Positions 15,273 to 23,188 of a stretch of 26,468 bases of DNA are shown piece after piece (within the stretch, counting starts at the first letter, position 1; every line of letters begins with the position of its first letter). Source of the stretch: JBIOJM01 sp044450785 (GTDB lineage: Bacteria > Planctomycetota > Planctomycetia > Isosphaerales > Isosphaeraceae); NCBI GenBank assembly GCA_044450785.1, contig JBIOJM010000120.1, positions 1-26,468 of the forward strand, in the 5' to 3' direction. The notes beneath the pieces were generated by a model, which had not been told where the DNA came from, did no database searches, and saw only the letters and a program-made list of their open reading frames with translations. Made by a program: the position numbers and the translations under genes.

Positions 15273-16790
15273 ATGGAAAAACCTCTGATTCTGATCATCG
15301 ACGACAGCCACACGATCCGCAAAATGGTCGAGTGCCACCTCTCCCAGGCCGGCTACCAGGTCGCCATCGCGGTGAATGCCGAGCAGGGCCTGGAGCTGGC
15401 CCGCTCCCTGCAGCCCCAATTGATCCTCCTGGACCACCAGTTGCCGGGAACCACCGGCGTCGACGTTTGCCGGAGGCTGCTCGAAGCCGAGGCCACGGCC
15501 ACTATCCCGGTCGTCATCAGCTCGGCCATGCGGAACAGGGCCTTCGCGCAATACACCGAATACCCCAACGTGGTCGATCAGATCCCCAAACCGTTCACAC
15601 CCGAGCTGCTCAAGAGCGGCGTGGCCAATGCACTGCAAATGGGCACGATGGTCGTGCAGGCACAACGCACGGGCTGCGCCATGCCCGAGGCGGTCGGAGA
15701 GGTCGATAACCCGATCCTGGAGGGGATGACCGGGCCGTTCTCGCTCCGCGCACTGCTCGACTTCCTCAACAACAGTCAGCAGGCAGGCAGGCTCACCCTG
15801 GAAGTCGGCAACGACCGGGTCCGCTGGGCGCTGGCCGGCGGCCGGGTCCAGGCTGTTTACTCGCCGACCTCTGGTCCGGACCGGTTGGAAGACCGGCTTC
15901 CTGCCGAGCTTGCCGACCTCGGGCCACTACTCGCGCTCACCCTCGGCGAGCAGCAGGATGCGTCGATGGCGGGACTGGTCAAGCTGCTGGAGCGCAGTCT
16001 CTCGGACCCCAGGAGAATCCGTGCCTTGCTGCGTTTCCAGGCGTCGATATTGACCTACCGTGCCATGGCCGGTGAACCGGGCAAGTTCGCATTCGAGCCA
16101 GTCACGACGCTGCCGCCGATGTTTCAGGCCTTCCCCTTGCAGATCAGCGTGCCGGCGCTGGTCGTCGAAGGACTGCGCGCTTGCGACCCCCTGGCCGATG
16201 CCCGGGAATGGGAAAACCTCATCTGTGCGCGCCAGAACCCGCGGGGCGGAAACCCCGATCGCGCCGGCCTGGCCCCCACCGCGATCAAGATCCATGCCCT
16301 GCTGGACGGCAGCCGTAGCCTGGGCGAGGTGGCACAACAGTCGGGGCTGGACCTGGCCGAGGTCGTGGCCATCGCACGAGGCCTGGAAATGGCCGGGCTG
16401 GTCGAGCGGCGGGCGCCGACCTCGTCGAGCTCCATCCTCGTGCTCGAAGACGATCCGGACACCATCCGCCTGATCCGCCACATGCTCGGCCCCGAAGGAA
16501 GCAATCACCAACTGAAGATCGTCCAGGACCGGATCGCCGCGCAGCTCCTGCTTCGCCGCCAGCCCTTCCAGCTCGTGATCCTGGCCATGGATCGCCCCGA
16601 ACAGGAGGGGTTCTTCCGCGCCTGCAAGCAACAACATGCCAACGGGACCCGGTACGTCGGGATCCTGAACATCGACGAGGAAAGTGAACTGACCCGCCTC
16701 GACGCGATGGGACTCGACGGCGTGATGCACCGCCCTTTGAGCGAATCAGACCTCGCCGCCACCGTCAACCATTTACTGATTAAAAAATAA
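15273..16790 (+). CDS. Response regulator: REC - PATAN (DUF4388) - degenerate REC
   Basis: 505 residues. The N-terminal receiver is complete: Asp10/Asp11, phospho-acceptor Asp54 in LILLDHQLPG, Ser84 and Lys106 in IPKPF. A PATAN/DUF4388-like region (about 154-285) begins GPFSLRALLDFL and NSQQAGRLTLEVG; a winged-helix-like stretch (KIHALLDGSRSLGEVAQQSG, about 340-380) follows. The C-terminal receiver fold (about 386-505) keeps ILVLEDD, but the acceptor site reads ILAMDRPE, with Ala438 at the Asp position, and the Lys is replaced by Arg in HRPL. It is probably a non-phosphorylatable pseudo-receiver. PATAN regulators are known from cyanobacterial PatA/Pix systems that control pili or differentiation. 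It lies 19 nt after the kinase and is its likely output. Confidence 0.88.
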   Translation: MEKPLILIIDDSHTIRKMVECHLSQAGYQVAIAVNAEQGLELARSLQPQLILLDHQLPGTTGVDVCRRLLEAEATATIPVVISSAMRNRAFAQYTEYPNVVDQIPKPFTPELLKSGVANALQMGTMVVQAQRTGCAMPEAVGEVDNPILEGMTGPFSLRALLDFLNNSQQAGRLTLEVGNDRVRWALAGGRVQAVYSPTSGPDRLEDRLPAELADLGPLLALTLGEQQDASMAGLVKLLERSLSDPRRIRALLRFQASILTYRAMAGEPGKFAFEPVTTLPPMFQAFPLQISVPALVVEGLRACDPLADAREWENLICARQNPRGGNPDRAGLAPTAIKIHALLDGSRSLGEVAQQSGLDLAEVVAIARGLEMAGLVERRAPTSSSSILVLEDDPDTIRLIRHMLGPEGSNHQLKIVQDRIAAQLLLRRQPFQLVILAMDRPEQEGFFRACKQQHANGTRYVGILNIDEESELTRLDAMGLDGVMHRPLSESDLAATVNHLLIKK

Positions 16791-16851
16791 TCCCTGAAAG
16801 CACCATTGCCTTGCCGAATCGGGGAGCCGCCCCGTTCCGAGGAGCAGATCG

Positions 16852-17910
16852 ATGCATCCAACCCGTCGAAGCGATTCCTTCGCCATTGACGAAACGGTCG
16901 CAGGCGGAGACCGATATTCCATCCCCGAGTATCTGGAGACGATCGCGTTGTTGCATGAGGAGGTGGCGCGGCTGGAGCAGGAGCTGCAGTTGCGCGGCGA
17001 CAGCTCATGGGAAACGGTGTCTACGGGTGTTGCCTCGGCCGAGGACGAAGTGATGCCGTCGTCCGCCAGCGCGAGCGCCGCAGCTTCCCAAGGGGAAGTC
17101 GAGCGGCTGAGGTGCGAGCTGGCGAATCGCGAGGAGACGGTCGCGCTGTTGCTGGACCAGCTTAGCTTGCTCGAGGAAGCCAAAGCGGCCAACCGGTCCG
17201 AGTGGGAGCAACTGACAGAATGGGTGGCCGAGCTGGAGCAGCGGGTGGAGGGACAGGACGAAGACGCGCTTCGCAGGCTCCAGGCACGACTCGGAGACCA
17301 GCAGCGGGAAGCTGAGGAGTTGCGGACGAAGTCCGAGCAGCATCGCCGCGGCTGGGAAGTTCAGCGACAGGTCTATGAAAAAGAGATCGCCCGGCTCCAG
17401 GCCAGGCTGGCACAGGCTCAGGCTTCTCCTCCGGCCTTGGGGGACGACGACGGCCAGGCCGACCCCGGTTCTGGTCCCGACGTCCAAGTGGTCAAAGCTC
17501 TTCAAGAAGAGAATCTGCGGCTCCGCGCGCGGCAGGACATCGTGGAGCGAACTGCCGCCGAAAACTCGAACGCCCTCCACTCACGATTGGGCGAAGTCCA
17601 GAACGAGCGTGACGAGCGAGCGCGCCAGCTCGAGCAGGTCCACGACGAACGAAGGCGTGAGCGGCTCGAGTACGAGACAACCGTTGCCGAGCTGCGGACC
17701 AGGCTCTCAGAGGCCTCACTGGTCCAACCCGAGGCAACGCTGTCCGTCAAGCAGCCTGAATGCCACGTCCGGGACATGGAACCGGACCTCAGAGTCCGGG
17801 CCTTGCGCCAGCATTTGCTGGAGATTCACCAGCGCGAAGAGGAGGATCGTCGGCAGAGAAGCCTCACGGGCCGGTTGTCACGATTATGGAGTCGAACCGG
17901 CCCGCGATGA
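16852..17910 (+). CDS. Long coiled-coil protein
   Basis: 352 residues, dominated by Glu, Arg, Gln, Leu and Ala. Heptad-like helices occupy about 28-48, 82-195 and 222-280, broken by short Ser/Ala/Gly/Pro linkers. The C-terminus is basic (RQRSLTGRLSRLWSRTG), which might bind membrane or nucleic acid. There is no signal peptide, membrane helix or enzyme motif. The ATG follows GAGGAG at a normal distance. The gap to the response regulator is 61 nt on the same strand. A scaffolding role in the same signalling complex is an inference from position; no family is recognised. Confidence 0.7.
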   Translation: MHPTRRSDSFAIDETVAGGDRYSIPEYLETIALLHEEVARLEQELQLRGDSSWETVSTGVASAEDEVMPSSASASAAASQGEVERLRCELANREETVALLLDQLSLLEEAKAANRSEWEQLTEWVAELEQRVEGQDEDALRRLQARLGDQQREAEELRTKSEQHRRGWEVQRQVYEKEIARLQARLAQAQASPPALGDDDGQADPGSGPDVQVVKALQEENLRLRARQDIVERTAAENSNALHSRLGEVQNERDERARQLEQVHDERRRERLEYETTVAELRTRLSEASLVQPEATLSVKQPECHVRDMEPDLRVRALRQHLLEIHQREEEDRRQRSLTGRLSRLWSRTGPR

Positions 17911-18019
17911 AGACAGGGAGCGACCTCGCCTCGTTGGCATACCACGGTACGCCGGGTCCGAGGTCGGTCCGGAATCGAAAAGTCTCGCGCTACGCTGACC
18001 CTGATCTCACCAACGATTG

Positions 18020-18631
18020 ATGGACGCTTCCATGATGAACGATCGTCGCAGGCCGGAGACTTCGCCGCGGGACCCTGAAACTCGGCCCCGCTCGGGCCCG
18101 AATTCTTCGGCCTACGCTTGGTTGATCCAGGACCTGGAGTGGGTGCGCGAACTGGTGCTGGAACGGTTGAGCTCGATCGAGACGCTGGCGCGGGAGCGCC
18201 GGGCGTCCACGCCACCTCTGCGGGATATCGCCGAACTGGAGGTCTCCTTCAAGAAGAAATCTGACCAACTCGAGGAAACTCGGCGCCGGCTCCAGGACCA
18301 GGCTGAGCGAGAGAAGCACGACTGGAACGCCTCACTGTCCCAACTCGAGGATGATCGCCGCTTGCTGGCCGAGGCCTGGGAACGGGTCGAGCAAGAGCGT
18401 ATCGACTCCATGAGCGCGCCGCAAGCAAATCCGGCGCATCATTCCCTGGGACAGAACCCCCAGACGACGGCCTCAACCGGTCTGCCTCACACCGCCGCTT
18501 CGATCCCGATCCGTTCAGCCGGGACCGATTCAGACCCGTGCAATCCGGTCGCGCGAGCGATTCTCCGACAATTCCAAACCCTTTGCAGCGACGTGCGGCA
18601 GAGCGCTCAGGGACGCCGCGCTGCGCGTTGA
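18020..18631 (+). CDS. Short coiled-coil protein
   Basis: 203 residues. An N-terminal basic/Pro-rich segment (1-30) leads to LIQDLEWVRELVLERLSSIE and then to a coiled coil (about 70-135: FKKKSDQLEETRRRLQDQAE and further). A flexible Pro/Thr/Ser linker follows, then a terminal helix (ARAILRQFQTLCSDVRQSAQ). No known family. ATG codons at 18020, 18032 and 18035 are all in frame; none has a strong ribosome site, so the start is uncertain by up to five codons. The helix-linker-helix plan is like that of the small protein at 9757, though the sequences do not obviously match. Confidence 0.65.
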   Translation: MDASMMNDRRRPETSPRDPETRPRSGPNSSAYAWLIQDLEWVRELVLERLSSIETLARERRASTPPLRDIAELEVSFKKKSDQLEETRRRLQDQAEREKHDWNASLSQLEDDRRLLAEAWERVEQERIDSMSAPQANPAHHSLGQNPQTTASTGLPHTAASIPIRSAGTDSDPCNPVARAILRQFQTLCSDVRQSAQGRRAAR

Positions 18632-18652
18632 GAAGGTAGAAAGGCCAATGCC

Positions 18653-19831
18653 GTGAAACTCCAGAACGTTCCTTCCGGTGTCGGCACGCGGGATCAGGTC
18701 CCATCGTCCCAATTCACGGTTCGTGTGACCGTGACTCCTCCCCCGGGTGTCGGCCCGACCCTGCCTGGCCTCAGTAACTCGTCTTCCCCGGGCTGGACAA
18801 CCCGACTCTTCGGTTGGATGTCGCCCCGGCGACCGCGCCGGCAGGCAATGCCTGCCGGCGGCGTAACGCCGCCCCGGACGCCCGGGCGGAGCCAGCACGC
18901 CAAGGCACTGAGCTCGCTCCGGCCGCGATCGCGGGATGAGATCCACGAAATGGCCAATCGCTTGATCGGCGAGGACCGCTTTGCATTCGTGCTCATGAAC
19001 GAAGCCGTCCACGAGATCGTTGAATCCGACGCACGCGCGGCGTGGGAGATCCTTCGAAAGCAGATGGCGCTCGTCCCGGTCGGCAGCGTCTCCGTCGTGC
19101 ATTCGGACGGCACTTGCCAGAACGTCGAAATCCCTGCCTTCTTCCTGGACCGTTATGCAGTCACGAACCGGCAGTTCCAGAAGTTCATCCAGGCCGGTGG
19201 TTACGACACGCTCGAGATCTGGCCGTCCGAAGTCTGGCCAAGCGTCGTTCGCTTCACCGACCGGACCGGGCAGCCCGGTCCTCGGGACTGGGAGAATCGC
19301 ACGTTCCCATCCCGACAGGCCGAACATCCCGTAGTAGGCATCTGCTGGTACGAAGCGATGGCTTATGCACGCTGGGTCGGCAAGCGGCTCCCCACCGCCC
19401 CGGAATGGCAAAAGGCCGGGGGCTGGCCCGAACAGCTTTCAGGCGGTGATTGCAACCGCTATCCCTGGGGTGACCTGTTCGACCCCGAGCGGACGAACCT
19501 CGCGCCCGCTCAGATCGGCGGAACGGTGCCGGTCAGCGCCTTTCCCAACGGTACCACACCCAACGGCATTTTCCAGATGACCGGAAACGTCTGGGAATGG
19601 CTCGACGATCCTCTGGAGGTCATCCCCTGCGATACGGATCAAACCTTCATCCCCTGGAAACCCATGCGCCGGATTGTCGGCGGCGCCTACAACACCTACT
19701 TCCCCACCGAAGCCACCTGTCAGTTCATCACCGGACAAGGAGAGCTCGCCCGTCGCGACAACATCGGGTTCCGGTGTGCCGTGTCGGCCGAACAGCTACG
19801 GCCTCTCCCCGAGATCGGTCAAGCGCCATGA
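18653..19831 (+). CDS. FGE-like (SUMF1/FGS) domain protein, probably non-catalytic
   Basis: 392 residues, GTG start with GAAAGG about 8 nt upstream. Residues 1-85 are disordered and Pro/Arg/Ser-rich; 85-145 are helical. The formylglycine-generating-enzyme-like fold spans about 148-385: LVPVGSVSV, IPAFFLDRYAVTNRQFQKFI, HPVVGICWYEAMAYARWVGK, RLPTAPEWQKA, GIFQMTGNVWEWLDD, RIVGGAY and NIGFRCAVS. Real FGE has a Cys pair in a CxxxxC motif before the Arg-rich strand; here the equivalent part (TEATCQFITGQGELARRDN) has a single Cys, so sulfatase-activating activity is unlikely. FGS domains without that pair act as binding or effector modules in several conflict/signalling systems. A REP-like palindrome is embedded in the N-terminal linker. 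Confidence 0.88.
   Translation: MKLQNVPSGVGTRDQVPSSQFTVRVTVTPPPGVGPTLPGLSNSSSPGWTTRLFGWMSPRRPRRQAMPAGGVTPPRTPGRSQHAKALSSLRPRSRDEIHEMANRLIGEDRFAFVLMNEAVHEIVESDARAAWEILRKQMALVPVGSVSVVHSDGTCQNVEIPAFFLDRYAVTNRQFQKFIQAGGYDTLEIWPSEVWPSVVRFTDRTGQPGPRDWENRTFPSRQAEHPVVGICWYEAMAYARWVGKRLPTAPEWQKAGGWPEQLSGGDCNRYPWGDLFDPERTNLAPAQIGGTVPVSAFPNGTTPNGIFQMTGNVWEWLDDPLEVIPCDTDQTFIPWKPMRRIVGGAYNTYFPTEATCQFITGQGELARRDNIGFRCAVSAEQLRPLPEIGQAP
18837..18873. repeat. REP-like double palindrome inside the FGE-like gene
   Basis: A perfect 11-bp stem with a one-base loop, GCCGGCAGGCA-A-TGCCTGCCGGC (18837-18859), overlaps a second hairpin, GGCGGCG-TAA-CGCCGCC (18857-18873). It is translated in frame as RRQAMPAGGVTPP within the disordered linker. 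This looks like an interspersed palindromic repeat captured in the coding sequence. Confidence 0.85.
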
Positions 19832-19928
19832 CATGCGTGAGGCCGGAACGGGCCAGGCACGCTCGGGCGGGCAATGACCTCGACGGCCTCAGGGAGCCCA
19901 GGTTCTGCAAAGAAGGGCCAGACCAACC

Positions 19929-20819
19929 ATGACGTACTCCTACGCGAATCAATTCAAACCGATCCTCGGCTACCTGCCTTGTCCGCTGTGCGGCGAACAG
20001 GCTTACGAGAGTCAAGCGTGCAATACTTGCTTCCTGCCCGCGAAGGTGATCGAATCGATCCGAGCCCGCCCCCAGCCTCCTCGGTTCGTGGGGGTGCTGG
20101 GGCCGAGCGGAGTCGGCAAGACGGTCTATATCGGCATGCTCTTGGACCTGCTCGCGCGCGGCGTGGGCGGACTGCGGGGCGTCGCGCAAAGCCCGTTCAC
20201 ACTGACCCTCCACCGCAACCTTATCCTGGCGCTGGAGCGACAGAGGTTCCCGGCGAAGACTCCGGTCGAGCCCGACCGTTGGCAATGGGTGCATTGCGAA
20301 GTCCGCGCCGGAAAGAGCAAGAACCTCTACGACATCGTTACCCCCGACGTCGCCGGCGAAGCCGTAATGGTCGAGCTGGAGGACCCAGGGTCTGACAAGA
20401 CCATCCGCGCGCTGATTGGCCGGTGCGCGGGACTGGTGGTCCTGGTTGATGTGATTGATGTCGTTGCGGCGGGCCAGGGGCAGGAGCTGTTCGCGATGCA
20501 GCTCGTCAGCTATCTCGACACTCTCAAGCCCCGCAAGAGGAACCGCAAGATCGACGTTCCGGTGGCCATCGTCTTTACCAAGACCGACCTCTGCGATGAG
20601 TGGATCCGCGATCCTGAGGCATTTGCGAGAGCCAATGTGGCCGAGCTTTACGGCCAGTGCCAGGCGCGGCTGGAGCGATTCAGGTTTTACTTCTCGGGCG
20701 TCGCTGGTTCGACGGGGCGTCTTGTCGACCGCAGCGGTCAGGAAATGCTCATTCCCTTGCGGATTGAGCCCAGGGGAGTGGTCGAACCGTTCGCCTGGAT
20801 GGTCAAAGAGCTCGGCTAA
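19929..20819 (+). CDS. Zinc-ribbon GTPase, DO-GTPase2-like
   Basis: 296 residues. A four-cysteine zinc ribbon is at residues 18-34 (CPLC at 18-21, CNTC at 31-34). A P-loop GTPase domain follows: G1 GPSGVGKT (58-65, Lys64), G3-like TPDVAGEA (DxxG at 140-143), a hydrophobic strand LVVLVDVIDVV, and G4 FTKTD (TKxD at 217-220). G5 is probably within FYFSGVAGS. No membrane helix is present. The zinc ribbon plus TRAFAC-type GTPase layout resembles the double-GTPase-2 group described beside GAP1 genes in NTP-dependent conflict systems; this assignment is from memory of the family. The next gene resembles GAP1, which supports it. It starts 97 nt after the FGE-like gene. Confidence 0.78.
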   Translation: MTYSYANQFKPILGYLPCPLCGEQAYESQACNTCFLPAKVIESIRARPQPPRFVGVLGPSGVGKTVYIGMLLDLLARGVGGLRGVAQSPFTLTLHRNLILALERQRFPAKTPVEPDRWQWVHCEVRAGKSKNLYDIVTPDVAGEAVMVELEDPGSDKTIRALIGRCAGLVVLVDVIDVVAAGQGQELFAMQLVSYLDTLKPRKRNRKIDVPVAIVFTKTDLCDEWIRDPEAFARANVAELYGQCQARLERFRFYFSGVAGSTGRLVDRSGQEMLIPLRIEPRGVVEPFAWMVKELG

Positions 20820-20877
20820 GCCAAGAGACGCAGCTCGAAGCTCATCGCGAAGTGATCGACGAATTCGGAGACTGGGT

Positions 20878-21543
20878 GTGTGGGCCGAACAGGCGGTTTT
20901 CACGTCGCTGGTGCGCCGAGGGCGGGGGGGCTATCATCTGGTTTCCCGGTCCAGGGGCGTGGACGAGACCGACGCCCAGACCCTGGCGCGGTGGGCGCCT
21001 TCGCACGGCGCCCTGATCGTGGATCCGAATAACCGGACGAGCGTGAATTTCCACTCTATGCCCAGCGGCCGGTTCGCCCTCTCGCGCACCTGCGCGGGAC
21101 CCCCCGAGTACAGTGGCCGTGGTGGTCACCAGCTTTACACCCACTGCTTGATTGTCGACGACGCGGCCCTCGCGTCGGTCGGATTTCATCCCTTCGCCAT
21201 CTACCGCGATGCGATGGCGCTGGGCTCCTTCCTGTACCAGCTCAACCCCAAGGAAGTTCTCGAGCCCGTTCGCCTCTCCCAATTGCATCCCCGTCGAGAC
21301 GCCGGCGCCTGGGAGGATCGCGCTTTCGAATTGGGCTTGCCCAAGCCAAGACTCGTGTTGGACAGGCTCCTCTCCGGACAGCCTCTGCGAGTCGCCTACA
21401 CCGGTGATCGCGCCGCACTGGCCGAGTGCTTGATCGGTATGCTGCCCTCCCAGGCCGTGCCCCGTGCCAGCTTTGCCACCAGCCTCGTACCCTCCTCGGT
21501 GCGTCCATTCGCCCTTTCACTGGTCGGTGCGGATTTCAAATAG
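20878..21543 (+). CDS. GAP1 N-terminal-domain-like (GTPase-associated) protein
   Basis: 221 residues. The frame is open far upstream inside the GTPase gene, but the conserved part begins at WAEQAVFTSLVRRGRGGYHL. GTG at 20878 has GGAG 7 nt before it and is the best start, leaving a 58-nt gap after the GTPase. The pattern (E-Q-A-x-F-T/G-S...GYHL...S-x-G-V, a block with RFALSRTCAGPPEYSGRGG, then HQLYTHCLIVDDAAL) is like the N-terminal domain of GTPase-associated protein 1, which is found next to double GTPases. Family members often have further middle and C-terminal domains; here the protein ends soon after, so it is a compact form. It probably senses or regulates the GTPase; this is inferred. 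Confidence 0.68.
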   Translation: MWAEQAVFTSLVRRGRGGYHLVSRSRGVDETDAQTLARWAPSHGALIVDPNNRTSVNFHSMPSGRFALSRTCAGPPEYSGRGGHQLYTHCLIVDDAALASVGFHPFAIYRDAMALGSFLYQLNPKEVLEPVRLSQLHPRRDAGAWEDRAFELGLPKPRLVLDRLLSGQPLRVAYTGDRAALAECLIGMLPSQAVPRASFATSLVPSSVRPFALSLVGADFK

Positions 21544-21648
21544 CGCAGTCGATTCTTCTGCACGTGTTGCCCATACCAGCCCAATGCGACCAGAATGCGG
21601 GGCAGTGCGGGGCGCATTGTAAATTCCTACCGGTACGGAGCTCTCGCC

Positions 21649-23145
21649 ATGATTCGGTCGACCTCAACCTGGCTGATGGTCGGCGCACTCCCAATCCTGG
21701 CGAGTTCGGCCAGGGGCGACGATCCGCCCCGCCCCGACAAGGGACCAGTCAACCTCTCCGTCGTCTTCATGACGGAGATGAGTAACGCTCAACTCTCCCT
21801 CGACCTCAAGCCCGTCGCCGAATGGACCAAGCAGGTCATCGCGGCCGCCGAGACGCGGTCCAAGGACGAGAAGGCGAAACGATCGATCGTGGTTCAGATC
21901 ACGCTGCACCCGAAAGCCCCGGCTGATGTCGAGATCGCAGGAAAGCCCGCGCTCTCAGATGAGGAAAGGAAGGCCATCCTCGCCGTGGCGAACCCCGCCA
22001 ACGCTCCGCGCGCAAAGGTGGCCGACGTCTGCTTCCGGCTTGTGGCCGAGGTCAACGGTGGACACCCCGACAAGACGATGTCCGTCATCCCGAAGCTGGA
22101 GTCGCCGGATGAGGCGATGCGTTCCCGACTCCAGGCCGCCTCGACCGCCGAAAAGCTCGCCTTGCTCGAGCGCTGGTCACGCGAGCAGGCGATTCCGCTC
22201 CTTGCCGCCGCCGGCAACGCGGCCGACGCGAAGTTCCTCGGGGTTCGCAACCTGGGAAAGACGCTGAGCACCATCGACTTGAAAGCGCCGATCGACGTCG
22301 AGAAGTGGACCGAGCAGAGCCCCGACTACTGGAGGGCCATGCTGGAGATGGCACCGGGGAACCCGCTGGTCTCGACGTCCCGAGTCGCGCTGCACATCGC
22401 GAACGGTGAGATCGACAAGGCCCAGCGCCTCGCTGACATCGCCTCGATCGTCGACGAGCAAAAATCCGGACCAAGCCGGCTCCTTGCCGACGCCCGCCAG
22501 TGGATCGCGATCTTACAGCAGGACATCGCGGCCCGGATGAATAAGGGGATCGCACTGCATGACATGGGAAAGTTCGCCGAGGCGCTCCACATCTACGAGG
22601 CGGTTTTGAAGGATTGCCCCAAGTCCGCCTGGGCGCGCTACGAGAGATTCCAGACCCGCCGCGCACTTTCGGTCACGAAGGGGAAATCGATCGAGGACGC
22701 CCAAGCCTCGTGGCTTGTGGAAAGCCGCGCCATCTACGGCTGCGACCCGCTCTTCCCGCATTCAGCCGGAGCGGCAACCGGCGTGGAGTTAGACGAGACC
22801 TTCCGTCGGCTGGAATCCAGGGAGCTGTTCAAGGACCAGTCCAAGACCGCTGAGGATGTGATCAAGTACGCCGATATTGCGCTCGACCTTGGCGCTTATG
22901 GTTACGCCGCACCAATCTACTGGAAAGCGCTTGTCGGCATCAATCCCAAGGTTTACGGCGACCGCGAGATCATCGACTACTTCCTCTACTGTCTCGAGCA
23001 GCTCGGGACCAAGACGATCAAGGAGCAGTTCAAGGGGGACCACGCGGCGGCCTTCAGTGCGATCAAGACAGCGCGACGCAAACTCATGGAGGAAAGCACG
23101 CTATTCAAGGCGATGGAGAAAGGGCAGCAAGAAGCGAAACCCTGA
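21649..23145 (+). CDS. Secreted protein with TPR-like repeats
   Basis: 498 residues. The start at ATG 21649 is supported by GGAG 8 nt upstream and by a signal peptide directly after it (MIRSTSTWLMVGALPILASSARG, cleavage likely after ASSARG). The mature part begins with a mixed alpha/beta region (about 25-130). Helical hairpins follow, including LVSTSRVALHIANGEIDKAQ and a clear TPR unit (MNKGIALHDMGKFAEALHIY and on, about 297-330). No catalytic motif was recognised. It is probably periplasmic. The promoter must lie in the 105-nt gap behind the GAP1-like gene, or it is read through; a link with the signalling cluster is not shown. Confidence 0.72.
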   Translation: MIRSTSTWLMVGALPILASSARGDDPPRPDKGPVNLSVVFMTEMSNAQLSLDLKPVAEWTKQVIAAAETRSKDEKAKRSIVVQITLHPKAPADVEIAGKPALSDEERKAILAVANPANAPRAKVADVCFRLVAEVNGGHPDKTMSVIPKLESPDEAMRSRLQAASTAEKLALLERWSREQAIPLLAAAGNAADAKFLGVRNLGKTLSTIDLKAPIDVEKWTEQSPDYWRAMLEMAPGNPLVSTSRVALHIANGEIDKAQRLADIASIVDEQKSGPSRLLADARQWIAILQQDIAARMNKGIALHDMGKFAEALHIYEAVLKDCPKSAWARYERFQTRRALSVTKGKSIEDAQASWLVESRAIYGCDPLFPHSAGAATGVELDETFRRLESRELFKDQSKTAEDVIKYADIALDLGAYGYAAPIYWKALVGINPKVYGDREIIDYFLYCLEQLGTKTIKEQFKGDHAAAFSAIKTARRKLMEESTLFKAMEKGQQEAKP

Positions 23146-23188
23146 GTGGAAGCGGGGCCGTCTCGAACAGCAATGCTCGGTTCAGACA

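Noticed and set aside
19840..19900. Inverted repeat TGAGGCCG ... CGGCCTCA after the FGE-like gene as a terminator
   Set aside because: The loop is about 40 nt and no T-run follows; not a credible intrinsic terminator.
20455..20877. Upstream extension of the GAP1-like frame inside the GTPase gene
   Set aside because: The translated extension is Ser/Arg-rich and lies within the GTPase coding sequence; the conserved region begins at the GTG near 20878.
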